From: Collinsella sp. 4_8_47FAA
GTDB taxonomy: Bacteria > Actinomycetota > Coriobacteriia > Coriobacteriales > Coriobacteriaceae
Assembly (NCBI RefSeq): GCF_000763055.1
Contig: NZ_KN214134.1
Span: forward strand, 452,909 to 516,908
Length of the DNA: 64,000 nt
Direction of reading: 5' to 3'
Shown here: piece by piece, positions 1-8,334 of the stretch
How positions within the stretch are numbered: the first letter of the stretch is position 1
How the letters are laid out: every line of letters begins with the position of its first letter
The notes under the pieces: model-generated
Database searches by the model: none
What the model was told of the DNA's origin: nothing
Seen by the model: the letters and a program-made list of their open reading frames with translations, nothing else
Program-made: the position numbers and the translations under genes

Positions 1-425
1 TCGCGCGCTGCGTGTGGGCCGAGGCGGCGCCCTGGGTGGCGTCGGTGTCCGCCAGGGCCGGCGAGGTCTTCGAGCAGGCCGAGGACTCCGCGCTGGCGTT
101 CACGGCCTTCCCCAGGGCGCACTGGGCCAAGCTCCGCACCAACAACGTCCAGGAGCGCGCCAACCGCGAGATCAAGCGCCGCTACAGGGTCGTGCAGTCC
201 TTCCCCTCGAGGGAGTCGATGCTGCGCCTGACGTGCGCGAGCCTCATGGAGACCGAGGGGCAGTGGTCCCAGCAGCGCGTGTTCTCCGAGGCCTCGGCCG
301 CCGAGGGCTTCGCCGAGCCCGCGGACAGGCCGGCCCCGACAGAGGGGAGGCGCCGCGCGCTCGGGCGGCGCGCCAGGGAGATAGTGGACGAGATAGTCGA
401 GAGGCGCGGTCTCAAGAAGGAGTAA
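1..425 (+). mobile_element. IS256-family transposase, C-terminal part (cut by window edge)
   Basis: The reading frame is open from the first bases of the window and ends at 425, so only the C-terminal part (about 140 residues) is visible. It carries the end of an IS256/mutator-type transposase: FPRAHWAKLRTNN, then ERANREIKRRYRVV and FPS..SMLRL, the conserved block around the third catalytic acid of this DDE family, followed by a basic tail. IS256 transposases cut and paste their own insertion sequence. The usual length is near 400 residues, so whether the gene is intact cannot be told from here. A GTG at 12 is inside the frame and is not the real start. Confidence 0.85.
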
Positions 426-703
426 CATCGGGACTTGCAGCGACGGACCTCAGGACGCTCTTACACCACGTCTGCGCGCGCCACCCCCTTTAAAGGGCGT
501 TTGACGGCTTTCAACCTCTTCGAATCGCTCAAATTAGGCAATTTGCTCTCGATTTTGCTGCTACTAAATTGGTGACAGTACTCATATTTGCCACTTTTTG
601 ACCACGAGGTGTTCAGAGGAGCTCTCGAGAAGCATCTAACGCTACAATAGCTACCACGTGGCTGGGTTTTGCCGGCCGAATGTGCGATGTCGTGGGAGGG
701 GAC
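426..703. other. Gap after the transposase: probable IS end and HPr promoter region
   Basis: The first 70 bases probably hold the right end of the IS element; a 12-bp palindrome, ccctttaaaggg, lies at 486-497. The exact terminal repeat cannot be set without the left end. From about 500 the sequence becomes AT-rich. A possible -10 box, TACAAT, lies near 651 ahead of the HPr gene. No gene is supported here. Confidence 0.4.
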
Positions 704-952
704 ATGGTCGAGTTTACAAAGACGATTAAAGATCCGTTGGGATTACATGCCCGCCCGGTTGCGCTGCTCTATGACATCATTGCCAAGCATCGTAGCGACG
801 TGTCAGTCAGCATCGGCGATCGCCACACGGATGGCCGCGATGTCATGGGACTCATGGCTCTCTACGGCGAATGTGGCGAAGATATCGTGTTCCGCGTTTC
901 GGGCGTGGATGAGGCCTCGTGCGTCACGTCGATCAGAAACCTCTCGCTCTAA
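704..952 (+). CDS. ptsH: HPr-like phosphocarrier protein with Asp at position 46
   Basis: This 82-residue protein has the HPr fold signature. HPr carries phosphate from PTS enzyme I to the sugar-specific EIIA proteins in the cytoplasm, through His15. The motif GLHARPV places His at residue 15 exactly. The second signature, where Gram-positive HPr has the regulatory Ser46 in a KSIMGVMSL-like segment, reads RDVMGLMAL here, so residue 46 is Asp. I chose ATG at 704 because a purine-rich ribosome site (gggagggg) ends just upstream. The gene is alone between an IS remnant and a strong terminator. An NPr- or Crh-like regulatory role is possible, but the active His is kept. Confidence 0.85.
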   Translation: MVEFTKTIKDPLGLHARPVALLYDIIAKHRSDVSVSIGDRHTDGRDVMGLMALYGECGEDIVFRVSGVDEASCVTSIRNLSL

Positions 953-961
953 GCATGACAG

Positions 962-997
962 GGCGCGGCAAAGGACAGCTCTTTGCCGCGCCTTTTT
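962..997 (+). terminator. Intrinsic terminator of the HPr gene
   Basis: Twelve-base stem ggcgcggcaaag / ctttgccgcgcc with a 7-base loop, followed by TTTTT. Confidence 0.9.
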
Positions 998-1044
998 GTT
1001 TCATATAGGAAACTTTTTCGAAATCTGAATAGGGACCCTTTCCA

Positions 1045-1098
1045 AAAAGTTAACCACGTGCTAGTTTACTAAAGCGAACATAGACGTGGTTAACTTTT
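1045..1098. promoter_or_regulatory. Perfect 15-bp inverted repeat upstream of the feo operon (candidate metal operator)
   Basis: The arms aaaagttaaccacgt (1045-1059) and acgtggttaactttt (1084-1098) are perfect reverse complements with a 24-base spacer holding ctagtttactaa. The pair lies 42 bases before the first feoA. The preceding 17 bases, tttccaaaaagttaacc (1039-1055), recur exactly at 62758-62774 upstream of a metal ATPase operon. An iron- or manganese-sensing repressor is the natural reading; the protein is not identified. Confidence 0.55.
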
Positions 1099-1140
1099 AT
1101 CGCGTCGATGTTGAGGACGAACTGACGTTAGGAGCCACTC

Positions 1141-1383
1141 ATGTCTTGCGGACCGCAGATGCCGGCCATGCCGCTTTCGATGGTAAAAGCGGGCGAAACC
1201 GTGCGCGTGTCTCGTGTAAAGGGCAATGAGGACATGAAACACCACCTCAAGGACCTCGGCTTTGTCGAGGGTAACGAAATCCACGTGGTGAGCTCGAGTG
1301 GTGCCAATATCATCGTCACGGTGTTGGGCGCACGCTTTGGCATCGATTCCAAGGTTGCCATGCACATCATGACCGTCGGTTAG
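1141..1383 (+). CDS. feoA: FeoA-domain protein (first copy)
   Basis: An 80-residue protein made almost entirely of one FeoA (SH3-like) domain. Visible landmarks are AGETVRVSRVKG near residue 17, the helix HHLKDLGFVEGNEI, and the closing segment LGARFGIDSKVAMHIMTV. FeoA proteins are small cytosolic partners of the ferrous iron transporter FeoB. The N-terminus carries an extra MSCGPQMPAMPLS segment with one cysteine. ATG at 1141 follows a taggagcc ribosome site. It is the first gene of feoA-feoA-feoB, and the second feoA starts 39 bases later. Confidence 0.9.
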   Translation: MSCGPQMPAMPLSMVKAGETVRVSRVKGNEDMKHHLKDLGFVEGNEIHVVSSSGANIIVTVLGARFGIDSKVAMHIMTVG

Positions 1384-1422
1384 TCCGCAGCATTTCATAA
1401 AAACCGAAAGGGGGACAAGAGG

Positions 1423-1644
1423 ATGAAGACGTTGGGTGACGTTAAGGTGGGCGAGAGCTCCACCATCGTCAAGCTTCACGGTGAGGGTGCGCTTCGCCGC
1501 CACCTTATGGACCTGGGGCTCATCAAGGGCACTTCGTTCAAGGTCGTGAAGGTTGCACCGCTCGGTGATCCGGTCGAGATCAACGTGCGCGGCTACGAGC
1601 TTTCCATCCGCAAGGAGGAGGCGGCCGTCGTCGAGGTCCAGTAA
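1423..1644 (+). CDS. feoA: FeoA-domain protein (second copy)
   Basis: A 73-residue FeoA-domain protein: TLGDVKVGESSTIVKL, then RRHLMDLGLIKGTSFKV and the C-terminal block GDPVEINVRGYELSIRKEEA, closer to classical FeoA than the first copy. It probably binds FeoB in the membrane and supports Fe(II) uptake. The start ATG at 1423 follows aaggggga. Two adjacent feoA genes before feoB are common in anaerobic bacteria. The 123 bases to feoB contain a separate palindrome (1673-1692), so feoB may also have its own promoter. Confidence 0.92.
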   Translation: MKTLGDVKVGESSTIVKLHGEGALRRHLMDLGLIKGTSFKVVKVAPLGDPVEINVRGYELSIRKEEAAVVEVQ

Positions 1645-1672
1645 GGGCTCGCGGCGTGTATTTCTGCAGGTA

Positions 1673-1692
1673 AAGTTAGGTATTTCTAACTT
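1673..1692. promoter_or_regulatory. 20-bp palindrome before feoB, DtxR-box-like
   Basis: aagttag (1673-1679), six bases, ctaactt (1686-1692): perfect 7-bp arms. Size and TTAG/CTAA character resemble operators of DtxR/IdeR-type iron regulators. Its position between feoA and feoB suggests separate control of feoB. Confidence 0.5.
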
Positions 1693-1767
1693 AATGCAGC
1701 AACTTTGAAGCACATTATCCAGCCTGCGCGGAGAAAGCAGCACAGGTACACAAGGAAGAAGGATTGA

Positions 1768-4095
1768 ATGGCGGATTCTCAGATCCATGTCGCGCTGGCG
1801 GGCAACCCCAACTGCGGCAAGACCACGCTTTTGAACCTGATCACCGGCGCCAACGGCTACGTTGGCAACTGGCCCGGCGTCACGGTTGAGAAAAAGGAAG
1901 CCAAGCTCCTAAGCGACAAGAACGTTACCATTACGGACCTCCCCGGCATCTACTCGCTTTCCCCCTACAGTCCCGAGGAACAATGCTCGCGCGATTACCT
2001 CATGAGCGGCGAGCCCGATGTTGTCGTCCAGGTTGTCGATGCCACCAACCTCGAGCGCAACCTGTATCTGGCGCTTCAGGTTATCGAGACCGGCCTGCCC
2101 GTGGTCGTCGCCCTCAACATGGCCGACTTGGTCGAGAAGAACGGTGACAAGATCGACACTGACAAGCTGTCCAAGAAGCTCGGCTGCCCGGTCATGATGA
2201 TCTCGGCTCTTAAGAACAAGGGCATCAAGGAGCTGTTCGAGCAGGTTAAGAAGTCCGCTGCTTCCAAGGGCCAGGTGCCGGAGCACAAGTTCGATTCTTC
2301 TATCGAGGACGTTCTGGACCACATCGAGAACAACCTTCCGGCGAGCGTTCCCGCCAACAAGCGCCGCTATTACGCCGTCAAGCTGTTCGAGCGTGATACA
2401 GACGCCTGCAAGCTCATCAACCTCACCAAGGAGAAGGCCGCTCGCGTGGAGCAGCTGGTCGCCCAGTGCGAGCAGGACTGCGACGACGACGCCGAGTCCA
2501 TCATCACCGGCGAGCGCTACGGCGTCATTGCCCACATCATCGACGAGTGCCTCACCAAGGCTCCGGCAAAGATGAGCACCTCCGAGAAGATCGACCGCAT
2601 GGTTACCAACCGTATTCTGGGCCTGCCGATCTTTGTGGTCATCATGTTCTGCGTGTATTACATCGCCGTTTCCACCCTGGGCGGCACGGTGACCGACTTC
2701 ACCAACGACCAGCTCTTCGGTACCGACGGTTGGTACGTGCTCGGTCAGGGCCGCGACGCCTACGACGCGGCCGTCGAGGCTGCGGGCGACAATGCCGACT
2801 CGGTTGATCCGGCGGAGTATGGCCCCTATGTCCCCGGCATCACCACCGTGGTGCACGATGCCCTCGTGGCAGGCGGCACCGAGGACGGTGGCCTGGTCGA
2901 TTCGCTGGTCTGCGACGGCATCGTCGGCGGTTTGGGTGCCATCTTCGGCTTTGTACCGCAGATGTTCCTGCTGTTCGTCATGCTGTCCTTCCTGGAGGAC
3001 TGCGGCTATATGGCCCGCGTCGCCTTCATCATGGACCGCGTGTTCCGTCGCTTTGGCCTGTCCGGTAAGTCCTTTATCCCCATGCTCGTGTCCTCGGGCT
3101 GCGGCGTCCCCGGCGTCATGGCCACCAAGACCATCGAGAACGAGAAGGACCGCCGCATGACGGTCATGACCACCACGTTCATTCCCTGTGGCGCCAAGCT
3201 GCCGATCATCGCCCTGCTCATGGGCTCCATCATCGGCGATTCTTCCACCACCGCCGCGTGGATTAGCCCGCTCTTCTACTTCCTGGGTGTCTTTGCCGTT
3301 ATCGCCTCGGGCCTCATGCTCAAGAAGACCAAGCTCTTCGCCGGTCGCCCGACGCCGTTCGTTATGGAGCTTCCTGCCTACCACTTCCCGGCGATTCGCT
3401 CTTGGGCGCTGCACGTGTGGGAGCGCTGCTGGGCCTTTATCAAGAAGGCCGGCACGGTCATCTTCGCGTCCACCGTCGTCGTTTGGTTCCTGTCCAACTT
3501 TGGTAGCTACAACGGTTCCTTTGGCTTCCTGCCTGCGATGGACGGCATCCCCGAGGAGTTTATGGACTACTCCGTGCTCGCTATGTTGGGCAACCTGGTT
3601 GCCTGGATCTTCGCCCCGCTCGGCTTTAGCACCTGGCAGGCTACCGCGCTGACCGTCTCTGGCCTTGTCGCTAAGGAGAACGTCGTCGCCACTGCCGGCT
3701 CGCTGCTGTCCGTTGCCGATGCCGCCGAGACCGACCCGAGCCTGTGGACCGCGTTCGCCGGCATGTTCCCGACCATGGGCGCTTGCGTTGCCTTTGGCGC
3801 GTTCAACCTGCTGTGCGCTCCGTGCTTTGCCGCCATGGGCACCATCCGCAACCAGATGGACTCCGGCAAATGGACCGCGATTGCCATCGGTTACGAGTGC
3901 GCCTTCGCTTGGGTCATCGGCCTGTTCATCAACCAGTTCTACAACCTGCTTGTTCTTGGGCAGTTTGGTATCTGGACGATTGTGGCCATCGTGCTGTTGG
4001 TTGCGATGCTCTTCCAGATTTTCCGCCCCATGCCCAAACATGCATGGACCGATGAGGACGAGACCAACGCTGCTTCCGCCGCAGTTTCCGCTTAA
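1768..4095 (+). CDS. feoB: Ferrous iron transport protein B (FeoB)
   Basis: A 775-residue membrane GTPase that imports Fe(II). The N-terminal G domain is clear: G1 AGNPNCGKTT (11-20), G2 GVTV (37-40), G3 DLPG (57-60), G4 NMAD (117-120). A helical spacer region follows to about residue 270, then the polytopic membrane part with the two gate regions, including the CGVPG motif around residue 448. The loop after the first membrane helix is long, roughly residues 300-375. ATG at 1768 follows aaggaagaagg. A rho-independent terminator and a Cys-rich partner gene follow. All GTPase motifs are intact. Confidence 0.97.
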   Translation: MADSQIHVALAGNPNCGKTTLLNLITGANGYVGNWPGVTVEKKEAKLLSDKNVTITDLPGIYSLSPYSPEEQCSRDYLMSGEPDVVVQVVDATNLERNLYLALQVIETGLPVVVALNMADLVEKNGDKIDTDKLSKKLGCPVMMISALKNKGIKELFEQVKKSAASKGQVPEHKFDSSIEDVLDHIENNLPASVPANKRRYYAVKLFERDTDACKLINLTKEKAARVEQLVAQCEQDCDDDAESIITGERYGVIAHIIDECLTKAPAKMSTSEKIDRMVTNRILGLPIFVVIMFCVYYIAVSTLGGTVTDFTNDQLFGTDGWYVLGQGRDAYDAAVEAAGDNADSVDPAEYGPYVPGITTVVHDALVAGGTEDGGLVDSLVCDGIVGGLGAIFGFVPQMFLLFVMLSFLEDCGYMARVAFIMDRVFRRFGLSGKSFIPMLVSSGCGVPGVMATKTIENEKDRRMTVMTTTFIPCGAKLPIIALLMGSIIGDSSTTAAWISPLFYFLGVFAVIASGLMLKKTKLFAGRPTPFVMELPAYHFPAIRSWALHVWERCWAFIKKAGTVIFASTVVVWFLSNFGSYNGSFGFLPAMDGIPEEFMDYSVLAMLGNLVAWIFAPLGFSTWQATALTVSGLVAKENVVATAGSLLSVADAAETDPSLWTAFAGMFPTMGACVAFGAFNLLCAPCFAAMGTIRNQMDSGKWTAIAIGYECAFAWVIGLFINQFYNLLVLGQFGIWTIVAIVLLVAMLFQIFRPMPKHAWTDEDETNAASAAVSA

Positions 4096-4123
4096 GTCCG
4101 AATAAGGATCAACCCCTTTCCAC

Positions 4124-4157
4124 GAGCCCGGGTGTCCCAGCGACACTCGGGCTTTTT
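4124..4157 (+). terminator. Intrinsic terminator after feoB
   Basis: Stem agcccgggtgtc / gacactcgggct (one G-U pair), 5-base loop, then TTTTT. Confidence 0.85.
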
Positions 4158-4270
4158 GGTGGGGGAGATGTGGCGTTTCCGCAGATAAAACCGACCAAAA
4201 TAAACCTGTCCCTTTTTGGTAGGTGGAGAATGGGGTAAAGTAAGTGATGGCTAACTAGAGGAGGCTTGCT

Positions 4271-4471
4271 ATGGCACCTATCGATATTGTTGTACTGGCT
4301 GTAATCGGTATTGCGTTTGTTGCCGTGTGCGTGCGCATCTACCGCAAGGGCACCTGCGCCGACTGCGCTCAGGGTGGCGTTTGCACGGGGCATTGTTCTA
4401 ACAAAAAGACGTGCGCCGCGCTTAAGGGCGTAGACAAAATCGCCGAAGACTTGGGCCGCGGTATCAAGTAA
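4271..4471 (+). CDS. FeoB-associated Cys-rich membrane protein
   Basis: A 66-residue protein. One N-terminal membrane helix (about residues 4-24, IDIVVLAVIGIAFVAVCVRI) is followed by a cytosolic tail with a cysteine cluster, CADC-x4-CTGHC-x5-C. This is the layout of the small FeoB-associated Cys-rich membrane proteins (a FeoC-like group), thought to help FeoB or handle iron. A gaggagg ribosome site precedes ATG at 4271. It sits after the feoB terminator, so it may have its own transcription or depend on readthrough. Confidence 0.85.
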   Translation: MAPIDIVVLAVIGIAFVAVCVRIYRKGTCADCAQGGVCTGHCSNKKTCAALKGVDKIAEDLGRGIK

Positions 4472-4486
4472 GGCCCAGACATCCAA

Positions 4487-4520
4487 GTGCCCCGCGGGTA
4501 TCCGTCCGCGGGGCACTTTG
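4487..4520 (+). terminator. Terminator after the Feo partner gene
   Basis: Perfect 11-bp stem gtgccccgcgg / ccgcggggcac with an 8-base loop and a short T run. Confidence 0.8.
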
Positions 4521-4575
4521 CGTATTTGGACGCGAGCGCGGCGAGTTGAAGAGTATTTTTGGGTATCGTTAAATC

Positions 4576-4647
4576 AGTTGCGGTGAAATACGGACTGTTT
4601 TGGCTGTCAAAGGCCTCATCTACTCCGTATTCCACCGCAACTTTTTG
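4576..4647. repeat. Intergenic palindrome, family A, copy 1
   Basis: Arms agttgcggtgaaatacgga (4576-4594) and tccgtattccaccgcaact (4624-4642), one wobble, with a loop of about 29 bases and a T run. Nearly the same element occurs at 12993-13059 and a variant at 25526-25592. This copy lies 15 bases past the end of kdpE and could end transcription from both sides. Confidence 0.85.
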
Positions 4648-4657
4648 TGGGGTGGAG

Positions 4658-5362
4658 CTAGAGACGCTGCATGCGGTACCCGACGCCCATGTGTGTCTGA
4701 ATCATCTTGGGGTGAGAGGGGTCTGTCTCGATCTTCTTGCGCAGGGTGCGCATGAACACGCGCAAGCTCGCCAGATCGCTGTCCCAGCTCGTGCCCCATA
4801 TCTCGCGGGTGATGAAGGTGTGGGTGAGCACCTTGTCGACGTTTTTTGCCAGAAGGACGAGCAATTTGTACTCGGTTGGCGTGAGCGAGAGCTCGCGTCC
4901 GTCTTTCGTCGCGTATCCCGCGGCGTAGTCGATATGCAGCGGACCGTTGTCGAACGTGCTCGCTTCTGTCGACTCGCTCAACGTCATCGAGGAGCGCCTC
5001 AAATTCGCACGGACGCGCGCGAGCAACTCATCCACAGAAAAGGGCTTGGTGAGGTAGTCGTCTGCCCCTGAGTCAAGTGCTGCAATCTTGTCGGAATCTT
5101 CGGTGCGCGCCGAAATGACGATAATGGGGACTGCCGACCAGCTTCGGATCTTCGTGATGACCTCGATACCGTCAATGTCGGGAAGGCCGAGGTCGAGCAT
5201 GATGAGGCTGGGGCCGTGCGACACCGCATCCATGATGGCGGCCTGGCCGTCGCAAACCTTGCTCACGACATAGCCGTGGAGGTCAAGCGCGGTCGAAACG
5301 AGGTTTTGAACGGTCGGGTCATCTTCGACCAGGAGGATGCGTGGCTTAGCGGCATTATTCAT
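4658..5362 (-). CDS. kdpE: KdpE response regulator
   Basis: A 234-residue OmpR/PhoB-type response regulator that switches on kdpFABC when KdpD signals low potassium or osmotic stress. The receiver domain (about 1-120) has VEDDPTV near residue 15, phospho-acceptor Asp in LIMLDLGLPDIDG and Lys in LTKPF. The winged-helix DNA-binding domain follows, with LTPTEYKLLVLLA and the end RVFMRTLRKKIE...GVGYRM. I place the start at ATG 5362, because the frame upstream is antisense of kdpD. The start overlaps the kdpD stop by 8 bases, so the two are translationally coupled. Confidence 0.95.
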   Translation of the reverse strand: MNNAAKPRILLVEDDPTVQNLVSTALDLHGYVVSKVCDGQAAIMDAVSHGPSLIMLDLGLPDIDGIEVITKIRSWSAVPIIVISARTEDSDKIAALDSGADDYLTKPFSVDELLARVRANLRRSSMTLSESTEASTFDNGPLHIDYAAGYATKDGRELSLTPTEYKLLVLLAKNVDKVLTHTFITREIWGTSWDSDLASLRVFMRTLRKKIETDPSHPKMIQTHMGVGYRMQRL

Positions 5363-8090
5363 GAATCTCGATCTCCTCGGTGGGCAGGGTAAAACGGAAG
5401 ACGGCCCCATGGGGGTGGTTGTCGCGAACTTCGATGACGCCGCCATGCGCCTCCACGATGGAGCGGCAGAGCGACAGCCCAAGGCCGATGCTTCGACGCG
5501 AATCCACGGGCCGCGTATTGCTTGAGGTGAAGAAGCGCTCAAAGATATGAGGCTTGTCGCAGTCTGCCACACCCGGCCCATCGTCTGCGACGTCCACCAC
5601 GACGAACGCACCCTCGCGACGTGCGCTGATGGTGACAGTCGAGTCCTCGGGTGTGTATTTGAAGGCGTTCATGATGAGATTCGTAAGCACTTGCATGATG
5701 AGATGGACGTCGATGCGCACCAGCAGGATGTCGTCAGTGTGCTCGATGGTGACGGTACGTCCATGCGATGCTTGGGCGACATGGCTGAGGGCGGCCTCGA
5801 TGACCTCGTCGATGAGCTCGGATGTTAAGTTGAGGCGAATGGTGCCGTCCTCGACGCGTGTGATGGCGAGGAGGTTCTCCACGGTATCGATAAGCCAGAG
5901 GGAATCATCGTAGATGGCATCGGCAAGATCGCAGCGCTGTTCGAGGCTGAGCTTCTCGTCGCTCTTCCGAAGGATTGCCGCAGATCCGGATATAGCCGTG
6001 AGGGGTGTCCTCAAATCGTGGCCGATGGAGCGCAAAAGGTTGGCGCGCAGCTGCTCGTTTTTCGCCAAGACCGCAGCCTCTTCGCGCTCTTGCGCCGCCC
6101 GGTCGCTTTCGAGCGCCAAGGCGCATTCACCTACGATAGATAGGACGATCGAATGCTCGAAGGCTTCGATCTCGCGCCCCTCCAGGGCGATGCCGATGAC
6201 ACCGAATACCTTGTCGCCGGTGCGAACCGCGAGGTAGAGACAGTGTGCCTCAGGCAGGGTCCGCGTGCTTGCGCCCGCGCGCTTGTTGTTGGTGTAGGTC
6301 CAGGTTGCAACGGCGCGCTCGTAGTCGGTGAGCAGCGACGCGGATCGGTTTTCGGTGCCAGCGGACTCATAGAGCGCTTTGCCGAGCGTGCCGTGTTCGG
6401 CGGTGTAGAAGACCACGTCGAGTTTTAGCAGTTTGATGAGTTGGTTCATGGCGACGCGGGCGCACTCCTCCGCGCTATGGGCTTGCTGCAAGAGCTGGTT
6501 CGTTTCGAGGAGTACGCGCGTTTTGAATGCGTTCTCGGCGGAGGTACGGGCGTTGTCGGCGATGCGCGCAGTTAACTCGCCGGCGACCATAGCGGTAGCG
6601 AACATGATGCCGAATGTGACCAGATAGCTTCGGTCGTAGCTGGCGAGCGAAAACAGAGGCGTGACGAAGCAGAAGTTGTAAAGCACTACAGAGAGCACGC
6701 TCGATACGATCGTGCAGATACGCCCCGTCGTGGTGACGGCGGTCAGCAGGGCCGTGAGGATATAGAGGGATATGATGCTGGAATCGGCAAATCCCAGATG
6801 GCGGAAAGCCGTGCCGATCGCCGTGGCGACAAGAGAGAGGGCCAGCGTGCGAAGCACGTTTCGGCTGTTGGGCGGCTGCAGGGCGAGCGTACGGCGGCGT
6901 CCTTTGGGCCGGGAGGGCGGAGTCGACTGGTCTGGAATGATGTAAATGTCGAGGTTCGGGGCGAATGTTATGAGCTGTTCTACGAGAGATTTGCGGCCAA
7001 AGAGGGCCTGACGGACGCTGCTGCGCTCGCCCGTGCGCCCCATGACGATCTTCGAAATACCCGACAGGCGCGCGAACTCGGAGATCTGAAACGCGATGTC
7101 GTCGCCATAGACGGTTTCCATATGTGCTCCGAGCTGCTCGGCTAGGGCGATATTGGCTGCAAGCTTGGTACGCTCATTATCGCTCATGGCTTGCGTGTGC
7201 GGGCTCTCTACGAACAGGGCGACGAGCTCGCTGCGAAACGCTTTCGCCATGCGCGCGGCGGCACGGACGATGCGGGGATTGGTCGGCGCCGGGGAGACAC
7301 AGACTAAGATACGCTCCCTGGTGTAGTAGTCACGGTTTCCCAGCACGCGTGCGGCGTCTGTGAGGTGGCCGGTGCGATCGGCGCAGCGGCGCAGCGCGAT
7401 TTCTCGGAGTGCGGTGAGGTTCTCGACGGTAAAAAAATGCTGTTGCGCTCGGGCGGCTTGCGCGGGACGGTAGACGAGGCCGGCGCGAAGGCGCTCAAGT
7501 AGGTCTTCGGGCTCTATGTCGACGAGCTCGACCTGGTCGGCATCATCGAAGATACGGTCGGGGATTCGTTCGCTCACGACAACGCCGGTGATGGATGCAA
7601 CCATGTCGTTTAGGCTCTCGATATGCTGAACGTTCACGGTCGTATAGACGTCGATGCCCGCATGTAGAAGTTCCTCGACGTCTCGATAGCGTTTGTCGTG
7701 GCGAGACCCCGGCGCATTCGTATGGGCGAGCTCGTCGACGAGGATGAGCTGAGGGGCGCGTTCGATAGCCGCATCTAGATCGAACTCGCTGAGCGCAATG
7801 CCGTTGTGCTCGATGAGTTTACAGGGCACGTTCTCAAGCCCTTGTGCAAGATGGGCAGTTGCCGGACGTTCGTGCGGCTCGATGTATCCCGCGACGACGT
7901 CGACACCTCGCCGCTTGGCGGCGTGGGCGGCTTGAAGCATCGCATAGGTTTTGCCTGTGCCAGCAGCGTAGCCAAAGAAAATCTTGAGGTGTCCCCGGCT
8001 GGTTCGAGTGTCATCGGCGACCCCGTCTTTCTCAATTGCCTTGAGGATGAGGTCTGGATTGACGCGAGTGTCCGATGCGTCGCGCTGCAT
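5355..8090 (-). CDS. kdpD: KdpD sensor histidine kinase
   Basis: A 911-residue membrane sensor kinase that phosphorylates KdpE. Order of parts: the KdpD N-domain with Walker A GYAAGTGKT (residues 40-48); a universal-stress-like domain around 250-370; the DUF4118 membrane region (about 420-520) with several helices; a GAF-like region; then HisKA with SIGHDLRTPLT (His near 695) and the ATPase domain with an N box (NLIMNAFKY) and G boxes (DDGPG, GLGLSL). The frame is open further upstream to 8186; I chose ATG 8090 because agaaagg lies 8 bases before it. The length matches the family. Confidence 0.95.
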   Translation of the reverse strand: MQRDASDTRVNPDLILKAIEKDGVADDTRTSRGHLKIFFGYAAGTGKTYAMLQAAHAAKRRGVDVVAGYIEPHERPATAHLAQGLENVPCKLIEHNGIALSEFDLDAAIERAPQLILVDELAHTNAPGSRHDKRYRDVEELLHAGIDVYTTVNVQHIESLNDMVASITGVVVSERIPDRIFDDADQVELVDIEPEDLLERLRAGLVYRPAQAARAQQHFFTVENLTALREIALRRCADRTGHLTDAARVLGNRDYYTRERILVCVSPAPTNPRIVRAAARMAKAFRSELVALFVESPHTQAMSDNERTKLAANIALAEQLGAHMETVYGDDIAFQISEFARLSGISKIVMGRTGERSSVRQALFGRKSLVEQLITFAPNLDIYIIPDQSTPPSRPKGRRRTLALQPPNSRNVLRTLALSLVATAIGTAFRHLGFADSSIISLYILTALLTAVTTTGRICTIVSSVLSVVLYNFCFVTPLFSLASYDRSYLVTFGIMFATAMVAGELTARIADNARTSAENAFKTRVLLETNQLLQQAHSAEECARVAMNQLIKLLKLDVVFYTAEHGTLGKALYESAGTENRSASLLTDYERAVATWTYTNNKRAGASTRTLPEAHCLYLAVRTGDKVFGVIGIALEGREIEAFEHSIVLSIVGECALALESDRAAQEREEAAVLAKNEQLRANLLRSIGHDLRTPLTAISGSAAILRKSDEKLSLEQRCDLADAIYDDSLWLIDTVENLLAITRVEDGTIRLNLTSELIDEVIEAALSHVAQASHGRTVTIEHTDDILLVRIDVHLIMQVLTNLIMNAFKYTPEDSTVTISARREGAFVVVDVADDGPGVADCDKPHIFERFFTSSNTRPVDSRRSIGLGLSLCRSIVEAHGGVIEVRDNHPHGAVFRFTLPTEEIEIHE

Positions 8091-8201
8091 AGCGTAGCCT
8101 TTCTGAAGCGTTGTCCATGCGTGCATACGCGGTGAAGACACCACTGTATGCTCGCGAGGTCGAGTATAGGCGCACTGCAGCTGCAATAGTGCTTTCTACC
8201 T

Positions 8202-8254
8202 GCATCTTTACGGCATCTTAAGGACGTGAGCCCCGGCCCTCACGCCTCTTTAAT
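8202..8254 (+). promoter_or_regulatory. Candidate KdpE site and promoter of kdpFABC
   Basis: The heptamer gcatctt occurs at 8202-8208 and again at 8213-8219, an 11-base period typical of tandem OmpR-family sites. A possible -10 box TTTAAT lies at 8249-8254. The region separates kdpD from kdpF. The assignment to KdpE is inference from position and spacing. Confidence 0.4.
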
Positions 8255-8334
8255 CCCTAGAAGCGTTTACTGTCCCCAGACGCTTGCGAGGGCAGGCGTC
8301 CGAGACATCGGACCGCGTGTGAAAGGGGCGGTAA

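Noticed and set aside
1909-4146. Very long open frame antisense to feoB (similar long antisense frames face the flavoenzyme, dehydratase, ligase and other genes)
   Set aside because: High GC at third positions opens the antisense frames; the plus-strand genes have clear motifs and the antisense products have none.
8187-8334. A cyclic-di-AMP or other riboswitch before kdpF
   Set aside because: The gap is short and I cannot trace the conserved pairings of such a riboswitch; only a direct repeat and small dyads are visible.
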